DNA of 6,571 bases, taken from positions 1 through 6,571 of the forward strand of contig JAZSOL010000047.1 of NCBI GenBank assembly GCA_045536915.1, read 5' to 3'. The notes beneath the pieces are model-generated. The model did not search any database, had not been told where the DNA came from, and was given only the letters and a program-made list of their open reading frames with translations. The position numbers were made by a program, and so were the translations under genes. The stretch is from RGIG1828 sp045536915. Lineage in GTDB: Bacteria > Bacillota > Clostridia > UMGS1810. Below, piece after piece: positions 5,939 through 6,571 of this stretch (position 1 is the stretch's first letter; every line of letters starts with the position of its first letter).

Positions 5939-6571
5939 ATGTTGAAAAGAAAAGTTTTATCGTGGATTCTGATGGTTGCGTTTTTGCTTACATCAGTTCC
6001 GGCATTTGCGGCAGAAGCTGCTCAGGAAAGCACAGTGGTGAAAACCGAAAAGGTGATTGCAGATTTTGGCGGAAGTGTAAGGGTTTTTGACAAAACCTAC
6101 AACGGCGCAGTTGAACTCAAAAATGCAAAATACGACACAAGCTTTGCGTATGATGGAAAAAAAGGTTCTTTGTTGTTGACATTCGGAGATCACAATGGAT
6201 TTATGGCTCAGATTCCTTATGATGCTTCATATACCAATAACTATGAAACATTAAAATTCAGATATTATACAGAAATTCCCGGTCAGAAAGTCAAACTGCT
6301 TGTTAATGAATATAACACCTTTGCAAGCGGAGATGATAATGGTTCGTATAACACATATCTTGTAACCGAAAAAGGATGGAACACATTTTCTGTGAGCCTT
6401 GCTGATGTTAAAGCAAAATGGAGCGTTGAAACTCCCGAATATCTTTATGTTTACTTCCCTGTTAACAAGTGGGGTGCAACAGTTGGCACAAGAGAAGAAG
6501 TTGAAGCAGGCAGCAAAGATACGATTGCAGGAGAAAAAATGTATATCGATAGCCTCTGGTTTGACGGTGCA
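5939..6571 (+). CDS. Secreted protein with N-terminal beta-sandwich domain, 3' end outside window
   Basis: The frame stays open from ATG 5939 to the last base (211 residues seen, no stop). GGAGGG at 5926-5931 lies 7 bases before the ATG, and the gap after the lyase gene is 18 bases, so it is probably in the same operon. Residues 1-24 are a clear signal peptide (MLKRK, then a hydrophobic stretch, cleavage after AFA). Residues about 38-211 look like a galactose-binding-like beta-sandwich: VIADFGG at the start, ETLKFRYYTEIPGQKVKLLV and GWNTFSVSLADV in the middle, and MYIDSLWFDGA at the visible end. The same strand pattern occurs at residues 50-206 of the upstream lyase (KEIKVKMYSPKATNAQLIFVV, then GFKEFRFKFADM, then LYITSMNLIG). 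The catalytic or other domain that follows is not visible, so it could be another lyase, a glycoside hydrolase or a non-catalytic binding protein. No function is claimed beyond a secreted, probably carbohydrate-binding protein. Confidence 0.85.
   Translation, partial: MLKRKVLSWILMVAFLLTSVPAFAAEAAQESTVVKTEKVIADFGGSVRVFDKTYNGAVELKNAKYDTSFAYDGKKGSLLLTFGDHNGFMAQIPYDASYTNNYETLKFRYYTEIPGQKVKLLVNEYNTFASGDDNGSYNTYLVTEKGWNTFSVSLADVKAKWSVETPEYLYVYFPVNKWGATVGTREEVEAGSKDTIAGEKMYIDSLWFDGA

Overview
This window looks like a piece of a Firmicutes (Clostridia-type) chromosome, probably a metagenomic contig. It is moderately AT-rich, its genes have strong GGAGG-type ribosome binding sites, and one start codon is TTG. 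It also holds a secreted enzyme with a copper-amine-oxidase-N-like domain, which is common in Clostridia and Paenibacillus. The species cannot be named from the sequence alone.

Layout: (1) bases 1-20 are not genomic. Read on the minus strand they match the start of a well-known MGI/BGI sequencing adapter, so the natural sequence starts at about 21. (2) About 22-663, minus strand: an AraC-family regulator with a cupin-like sensor domain, cut inside its first DNA-binding helix-turn-helix by the contig end. (3) 664-855: a divergent control region. It has a perfect-consensus sigma-A promoter facing the regulator, an extended -10 promoter facing the other way, and an inverted repeat across the latter. 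(4) 856-1914, plus strand: a protein of the uroporphyrinogen decarboxylase (URO-D) superfamily that is neither HemE nor a standard zinc methyltransferase. (5) 1943-5920: a 1325-residue secreted polysaccharide lyase of family PL8 (hyaluronate/chondroitin/xanthan lyase group), with extra N-terminal beta-sandwich and copper-amine-oxidase-N-like domains and an F5/8C (CBM32-like) domain nested in the catalytic module. (6) 5939 to the window end: the start of another secreted protein whose N-terminal domain resembles that of the lyase.

Genes 4-6 are on one strand with gaps of 28 and 18 bases, each with its own ribosome binding site and with no terminator between them, so they probably form one operon. 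The simplest reading is a polysaccharide-use locus: the AraC protein senses a sugar product and controls the divergent operon, the PL8 lyase cleaves an acidic polysaccharide (host glycosaminoglycan or a similar uronic-acid polymer) outside the cell, and the downstream protein binds or further degrades it. The role of the cytoplasmic URO-D-like protein is unknown and is the most open question here.
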